Origin: an uncultured Bacteroidales bacterium
GTDB taxonomy: Bacteria > Bacteroidota > Bacteroidia > Bacteroidales > Muribaculaceae
Reading direction: 5' to 3'
Assembly (NCBI GenBank): GCA_947176235.1
Contig: CAMWPM010000002.1
Span: 1-64,000 of the forward strand
DNA length: 64,000 bases
Shown in pieces: positions 36,781-45,948 of this stretch. Both the position numbers and the translations under genes were made by a program. Below the pieces are notes generated by a model. It saw nothing but the letters and a program-made list of their open reading frames with translations, was not told the DNA's origin and did no database searches. Numbering within the stretch: position 1 is the stretch's first letter; each line of letters opens with the position of its first letter.

Positions 36781-37322
36781 TTAATAACTCTCATCCCCAG
36801 TGCTCCTTTCTGCACATGGATTTCTCTCATCGAGCCCGTCCGGGTTCTGTTATACGTCTTTAGAGGAACCGACACTTCCTTCTCCTCGCCGTCCTCAAGC
36901 CTGAGCATCAGATGATAAGTGTAGTAATGACCGTCTGCCACTCTCGTCCGTCTCGACACCCTCCTGTACCGCGTATGCGATTTCTGAAACTTTTCCACCA
37001 CTTCAGCCTTTTCAGCCACATCCGTTCCCGCATCGGCACACCAGAAGTTAACTCCCAGGAAAAGAAAATATCCCACCGATCCCGCCACGAACACATGGCA
37101 AAGCATGTTGACCCAATTGGACGATACTCCGGTCAGCACATCCCATTTATTATAGAACGCCGGAAGCGTAGCTATGGCGGCTACCGCTCCCGGAATCACA
37201 GGTATCCACCACTTTGTGAGCGTAAGATGATAAAGAGCTATTCCTCCGGCAAGCATCATAAATGCTGCACCCATCACCACTATAAGTAATACAGTCGAAA
37301 ATTTTGAATCTTTGAATGACAT
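36762..37322 (-). CDS. Unrecognised membrane protein with repeat-derived C-terminus
   Basis: This 186-residue protein has about four hydrophobic segments in the first 110 residues (VLLIVVMGAAFMMLAGGIALY; WWIPVIPGAVAAIATLPAFY; MLCHVFVAGSVGYFLFLGV). A basic soluble tail of about 75 residues follows (KSHTRYRRVSRRTRVADGHYY). I recognise no family. The last six residues (KLGVGS) and the stop are read from the heptanucleotide array, so the original stop was probably lost or moved when the array formed. A terminator and its own promoter separate it from the ABC exporter genes. Confidence 0.65.
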   Translation of the reverse strand: MSFKDSKFSTVLLIVVMGAAFMMLAGGIALYHLTLTKWWIPVIPGAVAAIATLPAFYNKWDVLTGVSSNWVNMLCHVFVAGSVGYFLFLGVNFWCADAGTDVAEKAEVVEKFQKSHTRYRRVSRRTRVADGHYYTYHLMLRLEDGEEKEVSVPLKTYNRTRTGSMREIHVQKGALGMRVIKLGVGS

Positions 37323-37341
37323 GACATTTGGCTTTTGTCTG

Positions 37342-37371
37342 CAAAATTACTCAAATTCCTCGATAGGCAAA
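37342..37371 (-). promoter_or_regulatory. Promoter of the 186-residue membrane protein gene
   Basis: On the - strand, TTTG (37368-37371) is followed after 18 bases by TAATTTTG (37342-37349). Spacing is slightly short. The start would lie about 10 bases before the ATG at 37322. Confidence 0.5.
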
Positions 37372-37377
37372 TAAAAA

Positions 37378-37409
37378 AGGCGACATGTCAAATTCCCGAC
37401 ACGTCGCCT
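37378..37409 (-). terminator. Terminator after the ABC exporter operon
   Basis: AGGCGACATGTC (37378-37389) and GACACGTCGCCT (37398-37409) pair with one A.C mismatch. On the - strand TTTTTAT follows. Confidence 0.75.
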
Positions 37410-37439
37410 GTTTCATCATTATTGTATGGAAGCTGTTTT

Positions 37440-38759
37440 TTATTTGTATCTTGCCCAGCGGATCAGATCCTTTATTGTCGGCTTCTTACCGTACATGAAG
37501 ATGCCCACTCGGTAGATCTTTCCTGCCAGCCACACCATCAGTGCAAATGATGCGAAAAGCACCACAATCGAAACGATGATTTCCCACATCGGGATTCCGA
37601 ACGGTATGCGTGTCATCATCACCATCGGCGACGTGAACGGTATGATCGAAAGCCACGTTGCCATGGTCGACATCGGCGCATTTGCTATTGATGTGGAGCA
37701 GATTAGAGCGATGATGATAGGAATCATCGCAAACGAGGTCAGCTGTGAGGCATCCTGCACATTGTCAACGGCTGAACCGATAGCTGCGAATATCGAGGCA
37801 TAGAGCAGGAATCCACCCAGAAGGAAAATCGTTGTATATACCAGCATTTCTACGATAAATCCTACGCTCGTCAGAGATGAAAGCGTGCTGATCAATTCAT
37901 AATTGTCTGCCGTCACATCCATTGTGCCTGCCTGATACGATGCCATCTCCGCCATTGCGGTCTCCGGCATTACCATCGGAACCACAAACGCAGCCATCAG
38001 GGCTAACAGCACACCCCAGATAAGTACCTGCGTCACTGCCACAAGCCCTACACCGAGGATCTTGCCCATCATCAGCTGGAAGGGACGTACCGACGTCACT
38101 ACAAGCTCAAGCACTCGGTTGTTCTTTTCCTCGATGATGCTCGTCATCACCATTTGCCCGTACATGATCAGGAACATATAGAGCACGAATGCCATTACCA
38201 GTCCGATTGCAAAGCTTATCGAGCCTGACATCGTCTCGGCATTGTCAGCCTTGTCCGTGCGCTGTGTGATAAGCGTCACGTTGGCTTTTACGTTGTCAAG
38301 TATCTCTTGAAGATTGTTGATGTCGTAGCTTTGAAGTCTGACGGTCTCGATTGCTTTGCTCACCTGACCGGTAAGGTATTGCTCCATCTCCATCGTCGTC
38401 GGACCATCCATGAAGAGTCTGATTGCCGTTGACTGAGGATTCACCACCGCGTCTTCGCCGATGATCAGGTAGCCTGAGCAACTACCGCCTGTAGCTCCTG
38501 CCTTTATCGAATCCACGGGGAGGTCACTGTTCACGAGCTGAATGTTTTCGCTGCTTTCAAGAAGAGGGAACAATACTCCTGTACGGTCGATCACACCGAT
38601 TGTTTTTGCTTCCTGAGTCGTGAAGTTCATGATCAGGGCGGGTGCCACCATCATCAGCAGCATCAGCACCGGCATCAGGATTGTTGTGATGATAAAGCTC
38701 TTCTTGCTTACGCGCTCGGCATACTCGCGCGATATGATTATTCCGATTTTATTCTTCAT
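37440..38759 (-). CDS. ABC transporter permease (NatB-like, ABC-2 type)
   Basis: This 439-residue protein has an N-terminal membrane helix (SFIITTILMPVLMLLMMVAPALI), a large non-cytoplasmic domain to about residue 170, and five or six helices in the rest. The VLELVVTSVRPFQLMMGKILGVG cytoplasmic loop contacts the ATPase in this family. NatB-type permeases export sodium or other small compounds; the substrate is unknown here. It overlaps the upstream ATPase gene by 11 bases and the pair ends at a terminator. Confidence 0.85.
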   Translation of the reverse strand: MKNKIGIIISREYAERVSKKSFIITTILMPVLMLLMMVAPALIMNFTTQEAKTIGVIDRTGVLFPLLESSENIQLVNSDLPVDSIKAGATGGSCSGYLIIGEDAVVNPQSTAIRLFMDGPTTMEMEQYLTGQVSKAIETVRLQSYDINNLQEILDNVKANVTLITQRTDKADNAETMSGSISFAIGLVMAFVLYMFLIMYGQMVMTSIIEEKNNRVLELVVTSVRPFQLMMGKILGVGLVAVTQVLIWGVLLALMAAFVVPMVMPETAMAEMASYQAGTMDVTADNYELISTLSSLTSVGFIVEMLVYTTIFLLGGFLLYASIFAAIGSAVDNVQDASQLTSFAMIPIIIALICSTSIANAPMSTMATWLSIIPFTSPMVMMTRIPFGIPMWEIIVSIVVLFASFALMVWLAGKIYRVGIFMYGKKPTIKDLIRWARYK

Positions 38760-39717
38760 TTTTTCGTTGACGGTTATTGCGTTCTACGGTTTCTATAAAG
38801 ATGTTGTCCATCGACGGAACAAGCGGATTGAACGACGCTATTTCCACTCTTTCATTCGCTGCTGCGATCACGTCACGGGGCGTCACACCCTCGTTAAGTT
38901 TCAGCGCGAGGGTTGTGGAAGGAAGCGAGATGCCCGTTGACGGATCTGTGCCTGGAGCCACTGTTTCCACTCGTGCCATCTTGTCAAGCATCTCCTTTAG
39001 CTCGGTTCCGTCTCCGTTGAAAGCAAGTGTGTAACGTCCCTGACCGAATTCTCTGCGCAGATCGGCCACATTGCCCGACAGGATATTTCTTGACTTGTTG
39101 ATTAGCGTGATATTGTCACAGAGAGTCTCTACGCTCGACATGTTGTGGGTCGAGAATATGATCGTCGTTCCCTCGTCCCTGAGTTTCAGCATCTCCGATT
39201 TCAGCAGATTGGCATTGATTGGATCAAAACCGGAGAATGGTTCGTCGAAGATCAGCAGGCGGGGATGATGGAGTACCGTGACGATAAATTGCACTTTCTG
39301 CGCCATGCCTTTTGAAAGCTCCTCCACTTTGCGGTTCCACCAGTCAGCTATTCCGAAGTGGTCAAACCACTGTTTGAGCTGACGCGTTGCATCGGCTCTC
39401 GAAAGTCCTTTCAGACGCGCGAAGAAGATTGCCTGTTCGCCTACCTTCATCTTCTTATACAGTCCGCGTTCTTCCGGAAGATAGCCGATATGATCCACAT
39501 CTGCTCCCGTCAGGGCATGTCCGTCAAAAAGCACTTCGCCTGAATCTGGAGCAGTGATATGATTGATGATACGGAGAAGCGTGGTCTTGCCAGCTCCGTT
39601 TGGTCCTAACAGACCGTACACTTTACCCTCCGGAACGTTCAGACTCACGTCGTCAAGGGCTAAATGATTCGTGAACGCTTTGCTCACGTTTTTCACTTGT
39701 AGCAGATTTTTATCCAT
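38749..39717 (-). CDS. ABC transporter ATP-binding protein (NatA-like)
   Basis: This 322-residue protein has Walker A GPNGAGKTT, signature LSKGMAQKVQ, Walker B LLIFDEPFSGFDP and a switch His in FSTHNM. A C-terminal DUF4162-like extension of about 90 residues follows. It powers the overlapping NatB-like permease. Substrate not visible. Confidence 0.9.
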   Translation of the reverse strand: MDKNLLQVKNVSKAFTNHLALDDVSLNVPEGKVYGLLGPNGAGKTTLLRIINHITAPDSGEVLFDGHALTGADVDHIGYLPEERGLYKKMKVGEQAIFFARLKGLSRADATRQLKQWFDHFGIADWWNRKVEELSKGMAQKVQFIVTVLHHPRLLIFDEPFSGFDPINANLLKSEMLKLRDEGTTIIFSTHNMSSVETLCDNITLINKSRNILSGNVADLRREFGQGRYTLAFNGDGTELKEMLDKMARVETVAPGTDPSTGISLPSTTLALKLNEGVTPRDVIAAANERVEIASFNPLVPSMDNIFIETVERNNRQRKNEE

Positions 39718-39844
39718 TGCTTTGGTTTTGTTCTCTTCTTATTGATTAAGGGGTAGCCTCGTTGCGTCACTGATTATCCTTTTATTATTTGCCTTTGGCT
39801 GACCTTTTTTATCATTTGACGCTCATCCCCCCGATTAGTTTCAT

Positions 39845-40387
39845 TCATCCCTTATTTTTTTTCAAAAAATCTATTTTGGGCTCATAATTGGCTGTAGTTT
39901 CATTGAGCAATCTGCGCATGGTTCGCGACGTCGTGTCACTCTCCACAATCTCCCGCACCCCTTTCAGCACCCGGTCGAGCTGATAATTGGAGTCGGCATA
40001 ATCCATAAGTCCGTCAAGCGACTTCCCCAGCCCGCGGTAGAGCGTTTCGCTGAAATAGAGCGCACTCTCAGTCACCGCCGCGTATTGAAGCATATAGAGC
40101 CATAGTTCGATCACCCACTCGCTTCCCGGATCAAGCATCCTGAATTGTTTCAGATGTCCGTTCACCACACTGATTCTTGCCTTCGAGCGTCTGCCATACT
40201 TTGCTCTGCTCAGTTCTTTGCTGACGGCTTGCTTGAATTTTTCCAGAAGCTTCTCCACATCCGGATTGAGGAAGAACTCATAGTATTGCTTCACCTCGCT
40301 TGAAATCCCGTAGGTATTCAGTATCAGCTCTATCAGCTGCTCCTGAGTCAGATTTGCAAGCTCTTTTTTCAGTTGTGCCTTGGACAT
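39845..40387 (-). CDS. DUF6155-like protein
   Basis: This 180-residue protein is mostly helical and charged, beginning KAQLKKELANLTQEQLIELIL and with QYYEFFLNPDVEKLLEKFK. The pattern matches a family I recall as DUF6155, with no known function. There is no signal peptide or membrane segment, so it is probably cytoplasmic. It starts 1 base after the folK stop and is the last gene of a tex-folK-DUF6155 operon. Confidence 0.65.
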   Translation of the reverse strand: MSKAQLKKELANLTQEQLIELILNTYGISSEVKQYYEFFLNPDVEKLLEKFKQAVSKELSRAKYGRRSKARISVVNGHLKQFRMLDPGSEWVIELWLYMLQYAAVTESALYFSETLYRGLGKSLDGLMDYADSNYQLDRVLKGVREIVESDTTSRTMRRLLNETTANYEPKIDFLKKNKG

Positions 40388-40388
40388 T

Positions 40389-40814
40389 TCAGCGTTTCTC
40401 AGTCTGTTTGAATCCTATTGTGAAGTAGTCTCTGTTCATCTCATTCGGGCGCAAAGCCTTTCCGTCCCATATCACTATGTCAAGATCTATCGGCACGAGC
40501 CCGCTCCTTCTTGCTTCATCATCACGTCCGTGTTCGGTCTCATATTTTTTTAGCAATTCGTTTAAAGTTTCTAAAGCAAGAGGAGTTTCCAGTTTTGCCA
40601 CGGCATTTCGGTAACTGTGGCAGCTCTCCGGGTTTCCCCATGGCTTTGTTTCGTAGATATCCGAAGTCACCATGTTTCTGCCGGTCTGGCGGAGCCACTC
40701 CAGCGCTTCTTCAATAGCCCTTCTTCGCTGCCCTGCCACATTGCTCCCGAGTCCTATCACTGCTTGGTGCAATGTTGGATTCTGTTCATTCCGCCTACTC
40801 CGCATCCTGAGCAA
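40389..40814 (-). CDS. folK: 6-hydroxymethyl-dihydropterin pyrophosphokinase (HPPK), divergent
   Basis: This 141-residue protein is short for the family (about 160). It keeps AVIGLGSNVAGQRRRAIEEAL at the N-terminus, the ETKPWGNPESCHSYRNAVAKLET block and the metal-binding DLDIV. It transfers pyrophosphate from ATP to the pterin in folate synthesis. The usual GPRxxDLD is replaced by LVPIDLD, so the substrate-binding Arg is missing at that place. This looks like a lineage variant, but weakens the assignment slightly. The start overlaps the end of tex by 20 bases. Confidence 0.8.
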   Translation of the reverse strand: MLRMRSRRNEQNPTLHQAVIGLGSNVAGQRRRAIEEALEWLRQTGRNMVTSDIYETKPWGNPESCHSYRNAVAKLETPLALETLNELLKKYETEHGRDDEARRSGLVPIDLDIVIWDGKALRPNEMNRDYFTIGFKQTEKR

Positions 40815-42942
40815 CTTCTTTCATTGATAGCGATATTCGCTGTTTGTGGGTATCGACGTCCAGCACCTTCACCATCACGTGTTGATTAAGCTTCACCACT
40901 TCTCTGGGGTTATTTACTCTTTTTATAGCCATCTGCGACTTATGCACAAGTCCCGACTGATGCACGCCTATGTCAACGAATGCTCCAAAATCCGTGATAT
41001 TGTTCACGATGCCTGGTAGCACCATCCCCGCACGCAGGTCGTCTATGCTGTGTACAGTCTCGTCAAATTTGAATTCCGAGAATGTCTGTCGCGGATCTCT
41101 CCCCGGTTTCTCAAGTTCTTTGATTATGTCCTTCAGCGTCGGAAGTCCGCACTCATCCGTCACGTATCGGTCCAGATCGAGCTTATGCAGTCTGTCTTTA
41201 TCTTCCACAAGTTCCTTCACTGTGCAGCCAAGATCTTTTGCGATTCGCTCCACTATGTCATAGCGTTCCGGATGCACTCCTGTATTGTCGAGCAGATTCT
41301 CCGCTTCCGGTATGCGCAGAAATCCCGCACACTGCTCGAACGCTTTAGCTCCGAGTCGGGGCACTTTCATCAACTGCTTTCTTGACGTGAATGGTCCGTT
41401 TTGCGCTCTGTAATCCACTATGTTTTTGGCTATCGTGTCTCCGATACCCGACACGTACGAGAGCAGTCGCGCGGATGCAGTGTTCAGATTCACCCCCACG
41501 CTGTTCACGCAAGCCTCCACAGTGTAGTCAAGCGAAGCTTTTAGCGCAGTCTGGTCCACGTCATGCTGGTATTGTCCCACTCCTATCGACTTCGGATCTA
41601 TCTTCACAAGCTCGGCAAGAGGATCCACGAGCCGGCGGGCTATCGACACCGCCCCTCTCACCGTCACATCCTCGTTCGGAAATTCCTCACGGGCTATAGC
41701 CGACGCTGAATAGACGGAAGCTCCGTTCTCGTTCACCACGTTCACGCTCACTTCGTGAGGATAGCGCAGACGCCGTAGGAATTGCTCGGTCTCTCGGCCT
41801 GCGGTTCCGTTGCCCACCGCAATAGCTTCCACTCCGTATTTTTTCACGAGATTAAGCACCGTTTCCTCCGCTCCTTCCCTGTCATTGTGAGGAGGCGTCG
41901 GATAAATCACGTCATGATGTAGAAGCGATCCCGATTCATCTATCACCACCACCTTGCAGCCCGTGCGGTAGCCGGGATCCACTCCCATCACCCGCTTCGG
42001 TCCCAATGGAGCGGCCATCAGGAGTTGGCGTAGATTGTCAGCAAATGCTTCTATCGCCACACGGTCCGCTTCCGTGCGTGTTGTGGCTGCCACCTCGTTC
42101 TCGATTGAGGGACGAAGCAGGCGGCTGTATCCGTCTGCCACGGCATCCTCCAGTATCTCGCGGTGACGTCCCTGTGTCCGGCTCCTGACAAATCGCCTGT
42201 TCAGCCTTTCCACAGCCTCTTCATTGTCAATTTCTATCGACACCCTGAGCAATCCTTCGTTCTCCCCGCGCCTCATTGCCAGATAGCGGTGCGAGCTGCA
42301 GCGGTTGAGCGGTTCGGTGAACTCATAGTAGTCGGCGTATTTCACCGCATCCTGCTCTTTGGCTTTCACCACCTTTGATGTAATCTTGGCAGTTCTCTTG
42401 AATCTACCTCTCACGTCATTTCTTGCTTCAATATTTTCGCTCACTTTCTCAGCGATTATGTCAGAAGCTCCCGCAAGGGCGTCATCCACATCCTTCACCT
42501 CCGACGTCACGAATTTCTTGGCTTCTGCCGGATTGAAATCATTACGTTGGTCAAGGATTTTTTCTGCCAGCGGTTCCAGTCCTCTCTCGCGTGCCATCTG
42601 CGCACGTGTCCTTCGTTTCGGTTTGTAGGGCAGATAAAGATCTTCCACGGCTGCCATATCCTCAGCTGCTTCTAATGCTTTCTCAAGTTCAGGAGTGAAC
42701 TTGCCGAGCGATGTAATCACGTTCGTCACGTATTCTTTTCGATCCGCAAGTTCCTGTACGCTTTCTGCAGCAGTCTTTATAGCGAGTATCGCAACTTCGT
42801 CAAGCGACCCCGTCACTTCTTTTCGGTATCTTGCGATGAAAGGTATTGTTGCTCCGTCGGCAAGAAGATCAAGCACCGCCTTTACTCTGGCAGGAGCATA
42901 GCCGAGCCGGGCTGATACGGTTTTTGCAATATCAGTGGACAT
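40795..42942 (-). CDS. tex: Tex-family RNA-binding transcription accessory protein
   Basis: This 715-residue protein has the full Tex layout: N-terminal helical domain, YqgF/RNase H-like domain (MGVDPGYRTGCKVVVID near residue 315), helix-hairpin-helix motifs (GIGDTIAKNIVDYR, MKVPRLGAKAFEQCAGFLR) and a C-terminal S1 domain (LPGIVNNITDFGAFVDIGVHQ). Tex binds nucleic acids and affects transcription and stress tolerance in other bacteria. It is first in an operon with folK and the DUF6155-like gene. Confidence 0.93.
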   Translation of the reverse strand: MSTDIAKTVSARLGYAPARVKAVLDLLADGATIPFIARYRKEVTGSLDEVAILAIKTAAESVQELADRKEYVTNVITSLGKFTPELEKALEAAEDMAAVEDLYLPYKPKRRTRAQMARERGLEPLAEKILDQRNDFNPAEAKKFVTSEVKDVDDALAGASDIIAEKVSENIEARNDVRGRFKRTAKITSKVVKAKEQDAVKYADYYEFTEPLNRCSSHRYLAMRRGENEGLLRVSIEIDNEEAVERLNRRFVRSRTQGRHREILEDAVADGYSRLLRPSIENEVAATTRTEADRVAIEAFADNLRQLLMAAPLGPKRVMGVDPGYRTGCKVVVIDESGSLLHHDVIYPTPPHNDREGAEETVLNLVKKYGVEAIAVGNGTAGRETEQFLRRLRYPHEVSVNVVNENGASVYSASAIAREEFPNEDVTVRGAVSIARRLVDPLAELVKIDPKSIGVGQYQHDVDQTALKASLDYTVEACVNSVGVNLNTASARLLSYVSGIGDTIAKNIVDYRAQNGPFTSRKQLMKVPRLGAKAFEQCAGFLRIPEAENLLDNTGVHPERYDIVERIAKDLGCTVKELVEDKDRLHKLDLDRYVTDECGLPTLKDIIKELEKPGRDPRQTFSEFKFDETVHSIDDLRAGMVLPGIVNNITDFGAFVDIGVHQSGLVHKSQMAIKRVNNPREVVKLNQHVMVKVLDVDTHKQRISLSMKEVAQDAE

Positions 42943-42953
42943 TGGTAATTATT

Positions 42954-44195
42954 TCATTTTTTTGCTCTCAGCGTTATGATGGTAAGCTCGGGGGTGGCAC
43001 CGAGTCTGAATGGCACGCCCACCGTTCCCGCGCCTATGTTCACGTACAGTTGGTGTTCGCGCTCATTGCCGTTTCTGTCAGCAAGGTTGCCCATCCCGCC
43101 GTTATAGTCTTTGTCTTTGTCACTGTAGAGTCCTCCCCACGTCTCATATCTCAGGGAAGCAGGCGAATGTCCTCCCACCTCTATCTGCATGGCATGGGTG
43201 TGACCTGAAAGAGTAAGTGCCACATTCACATCCGGATTTCCCGCTATCGAGTCATCCCAGTGCCGGGGATTATGTGAGAGCAGGATTTTTGTGGTTTCGT
43301 CATCGAGTTTCGGATATGAAGCATCGAGTGATCCGTAGGTATTGAACGGAGGCTCGCCGATATTCTCCACACCGATCAGAGCGATCGAATCACTCCCCCG
43401 CCTTAGCATCACGGTCTCGTTTCGCAGAAGACGCATGGGCGTACGGGAATAGAGAGCTTCAAGTGTATCCATATTTGCCTTCTTGGCTTCGGCTGAGGGC
43501 CATATATGATAGTCTCCGTAATCATGATTACCGAGTATGGCATAGCAGCCGTCCTTGGCGTGCATCTTGGCGAGGGCTTCCACATGCGGTCTCAGCTCTT
43601 CGCTCTGGCTGTTCACGATATCGCCCGTGAACACTACCGCATCAGCCTCCGCTTCGTTGATTTTTCCTACCAATCTGTTGATATGTAAGTTGCTCTTTCC
43701 GTAGGTCCCGGTATGGAGATCGCTTATCTGCGCTATTCTGTAACCGTCAAAAGCCTCCGGAAGCCCGGCTATCTCTACTTCTTTCTCCACCACGTCGACA
43801 CTGAGGCGGTTGATGGTCGCCGCCCACCACATTGTGGCGAACACTATTAACGCAATCGTACCACCCGTAACGTCCATCCATCCCCACGCCTTTCCTTTCC
43901 ATAGGCGTGGTATCGACGCTACAGCATCAAAAATCAGGAAAATGAATTTCGGAAAGTAGATGGAGAAATAAGCGTAAAGCCCCCACATCACCACCTGCAT
44001 CACGCTCTCCCCTCCGCTCTCTCTCGGCAGAAGGACTATCACACCGAGTGCCACATTTGCAACTATGGCGGACCATATCACAGCACGTCTCGGTAGTTTA
44101 CTCTTGAATCGTGCTTTGCACACATAGTATATTCGCCAATCAATCAACAGATTGATAGCTACCACTATAAAAAGTAAATAAAGATGAAGTCGCAT
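42954..44195 (-). CDS. Membrane-anchored metallophosphoesterase
   Basis: This 413-residue protein has about four N-terminal membrane helices (to residue 130) and a calcineurin-like phosphoesterase domain. The motifs appear in order: QISDLHTG, FTGDIVN, LGNHDYGD, LSHNPRHW and SGHTHAMQ. Proteins of this layout (YkuE/YaeI-like) are thought to act on membrane lipids such as UDP-diacylglucosamine-type or other phospholipid substrates. The substrate cannot be read. It lies 11 bases upstream of tex on the same strand. Confidence 0.88.
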   Translation of the reverse strand: MRLHLYLLFIVVAINLLIDWRIYYVCKARFKSKLPRRAVIWSAIVANVALGVIVLLPRESGGESVMQVVMWGLYAYFSIYFPKFIFLIFDAVASIPRLWKGKAWGWMDVTGGTIALIVFATMWWAATINRLSVDVVEKEVEIAGLPEAFDGYRIAQISDLHTGTYGKSNLHINRLVGKINEAEADAVVFTGDIVNSQSEELRPHVEALAKMHAKDGCYAILGNHDYGDYHIWPSAEAKKANMDTLEALYSRTPMRLLRNETVMLRRGSDSIALIGVENIGEPPFNTYGSLDASYPKLDDETTKILLSHNPRHWDDSIAGNPDVNVALTLSGHTHAMQIEVGGHSPASLRYETWGGLYSDKDKDYNGGMGNLADRNGNEREHQLYVNIGAGTVGVPFRLGATPELTIITLRAKK

Positions 44196-44264
44196 GCTGT
44201 GTTATTTTGGAGTGAGAGTGCGTCAGCTGTAAGGATCGGTATCCTGTCAGCTATATTTTTGGCA

Positions 44265-45434
44265 TTAGGCGTGTACGGCTTCTACTGTCAGCTTGTTTTT
44301 TAGCGGGTTGGCATACATGGTCCACATTTTTTCAATCATGAACTTGTAGTCCTCATCGCTCACTGGATCGGGTAGTTCTTTAGCAACCTTTGCAAGCTGA
44401 CTTTCCACGTATTCGTCCACCTTCTTAACGTCGTCGTCAGTGTAGAACTGGCTGAATTCTTCAGTACCGTTCAGGCGGTCGTAAGCGATGTAGTTTATCG
44501 GGTAGATATGGAAGCCTGCATGTATCGTATTGTCTATCACAGCGCAGATTGCTCTCACAAGCTCATTCTTGTCGGTGATGTCGCTGAGGCGCTCAAGCTG
44601 AGGATTGATGCACTCGCCGATACTGAAATGTACGCGTCCCTTGTTCCCTACCAGACCGGTCTCCATGCTGAACAGATCATCTCGCTGACTTTTCTTGAAG
44701 TCCGGGTCCTTGCTCCTCAGCAGGAACTCTCTTGCCTTCAGATAATCATTCGGGTCATATTCGTAGGAGATTGCCGTTGGCATAAGCTTCACCTCCATCA
44801 CGTTCTGCAGCATATCGCCTTCGCCTGCGAGCGCCATCATCTTGATGAGACTTTCTTGCGTGTGATCACTCGAATCTTTTGAGCGGCCCTCGCGTTGAGC
44901 TATCCACACTGACTGGTTTTTCTCCGTGATGCAGTAGTGGATATAGGCGGAAAGCTGTTTGGCGGCCTCAAGTGCCTGACGCATTTCCAGATTTCTCTTC
45001 ACAATGAAACTCTTGTTGAGCTTCACCAGATCCTCGATCCACTCGTATATCAGCAGATTGTTACCGATAGCGATCTCGCTTGTCGGGATTTTGGCTCTGA
45101 TAAGGCAAAGGTTGAGAAACGATGCATCGAGCACGATGTCTCGGTGATTGGTAATGAATGTCCCGACGCCCTTGATGTTGCTGATGCCGTTCGACGTCAC
45201 TCCGTCTGTGAATCGGCTTGCGAGCATCTCAAGGAAGGGATACATGATCTTTAGCTGAAATTCTTCCTTATTATGCACCGAAAGCATGTCGGCTTTCAGC
45301 TTGTCATAATCCGTTGTAGGCATCATGTAGCGCACTGCGTGCTCGAATCCCGGCTCTTTCACCAGGGATTGCATTTTCGCGTCGAAGTCCGCGTCATCTA
45401 TTGGGGCTATATCTTTGAATTCTTCTTTTGTCAT
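44265..45434 (-). CDS. Phospholipid acyltransferase-like protein (LPLAT family)
   Basis: This 389-residue protein contains the acyltransferase motif NHRDIVLDA (His and Asp four residues apart), then the IAQREGRSKDSSDHTQ block that fits the family's substrate-binding motif. Conserved aromatic segments follow. There is no membrane helix or signal. It probably acylates a glycerolipid or a related substrate at the membrane surface. It stands alone with its own promoter. It is not the glsA-type enzyme seen at the left of the window. Confidence 0.78.
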   Translation of the reverse strand: MTKEEFKDIAPIDDADFDAKMQSLVKEPGFEHAVRYMMPTTDYDKLKADMLSVHNKEEFQLKIMYPFLEMLASRFTDGVTSNGISNIKGVGTFITNHRDIVLDASFLNLCLIRAKIPTSEIAIGNNLLIYEWIEDLVKLNKSFIVKRNLEMRQALEAAKQLSAYIHYCITEKNQSVWIAQREGRSKDSSDHTQESLIKMMALAGEGDMLQNVMEVKLMPTAISYEYDPNDYLKAREFLLRSKDPDFKKSQRDDLFSMETGLVGNKGRVHFSIGECINPQLERLSDITDKNELVRAICAVIDNTIHAGFHIYPINYIAYDRLNGTEEFSQFYTDDDVKKVDEYVESQLAKVAKELPDPVSDEDYKFMIEKMWTMYANPLKNKLTVEAVHA

Positions 45435-45470
45435 GATGGTTCCATTCGTGTCACAGTCTGCAAAGATAAC

Positions 45471-45478
45471 TATTTAAC
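45471..45478 (-). promoter_or_regulatory. -7 box for the acyltransferase gene
   Basis: On the - strand this reads TATCTTTG, about 37 bases before the ATG at 45434. No matching -33 element. Confidence 0.5.
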
Positions 45479-45527
45479 CGATGAAAGTAAAGAGGAATCC
45501 GATATATTATCGTTTTGTTAAATAAAT

Positions 45528-45764
45528 TTAAGAGTTAGCATAACTCAGCACCGTCGGCGATTCCACGTCCACACCGTATTCTTTTGCTTTGGCAAGAATT
45601 GCACGGGCGAGCTTCGGTTTCAGATCCTCCGGACAGTAACGGAAATATGCCTCAGCCGCTCTCACGTGCGCTGCATCTGGCATCGGATACTCTCTTCTTT
45701 CAGGAAGTCCGAACACGCTGTCGGGCAACTCTTTCTTCTCTTCGTACGTCAGTCGGTCATTCAT
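45528..45764 (-). CDS. Small protein resembling DUF6582 / phage head-protein tails
   Basis: The protein has 78 residues and begins NDRLTYEEKKELPDSVFGLPERREYPMPDAAHVRAAEAY in sense, then RYCPEDLKPKLARAILAKAKEYG. The pattern "P-D-S-x-F, R-x-Y-P-x-P-D-x-x-H-V" recurs at the C-terminus of some phage prohead proteins and in stand-alone DUF6582-like proteins (from memory). Here it is a chromosomal single gene with no phage neighbours. Function unknown. Confidence 0.55.
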   Translation of the reverse strand: MNDRLTYEEKKELPDSVFGLPERREYPMPDAAHVRAAEAYFRYCPEDLKPKLARAILAKAKEYGVDVESPTVLSYANS

Positions 45765-45948
45765 AATCTTTTCTGTTTGGGCATGTGGTTAATTATAGTT
45801 TCGTTTGGATTTATAACGTTTCCCCGGGCTCTAAGGGTCATTTTGTTTGCATTGTTTCACGCATAGCCGCATTATTTCAAAAAAAATAACTAACTTTATC
45901 CCCCGATAAAATTTTGTATCCAAATTTTCAACTTCAGGATTGTCATTT

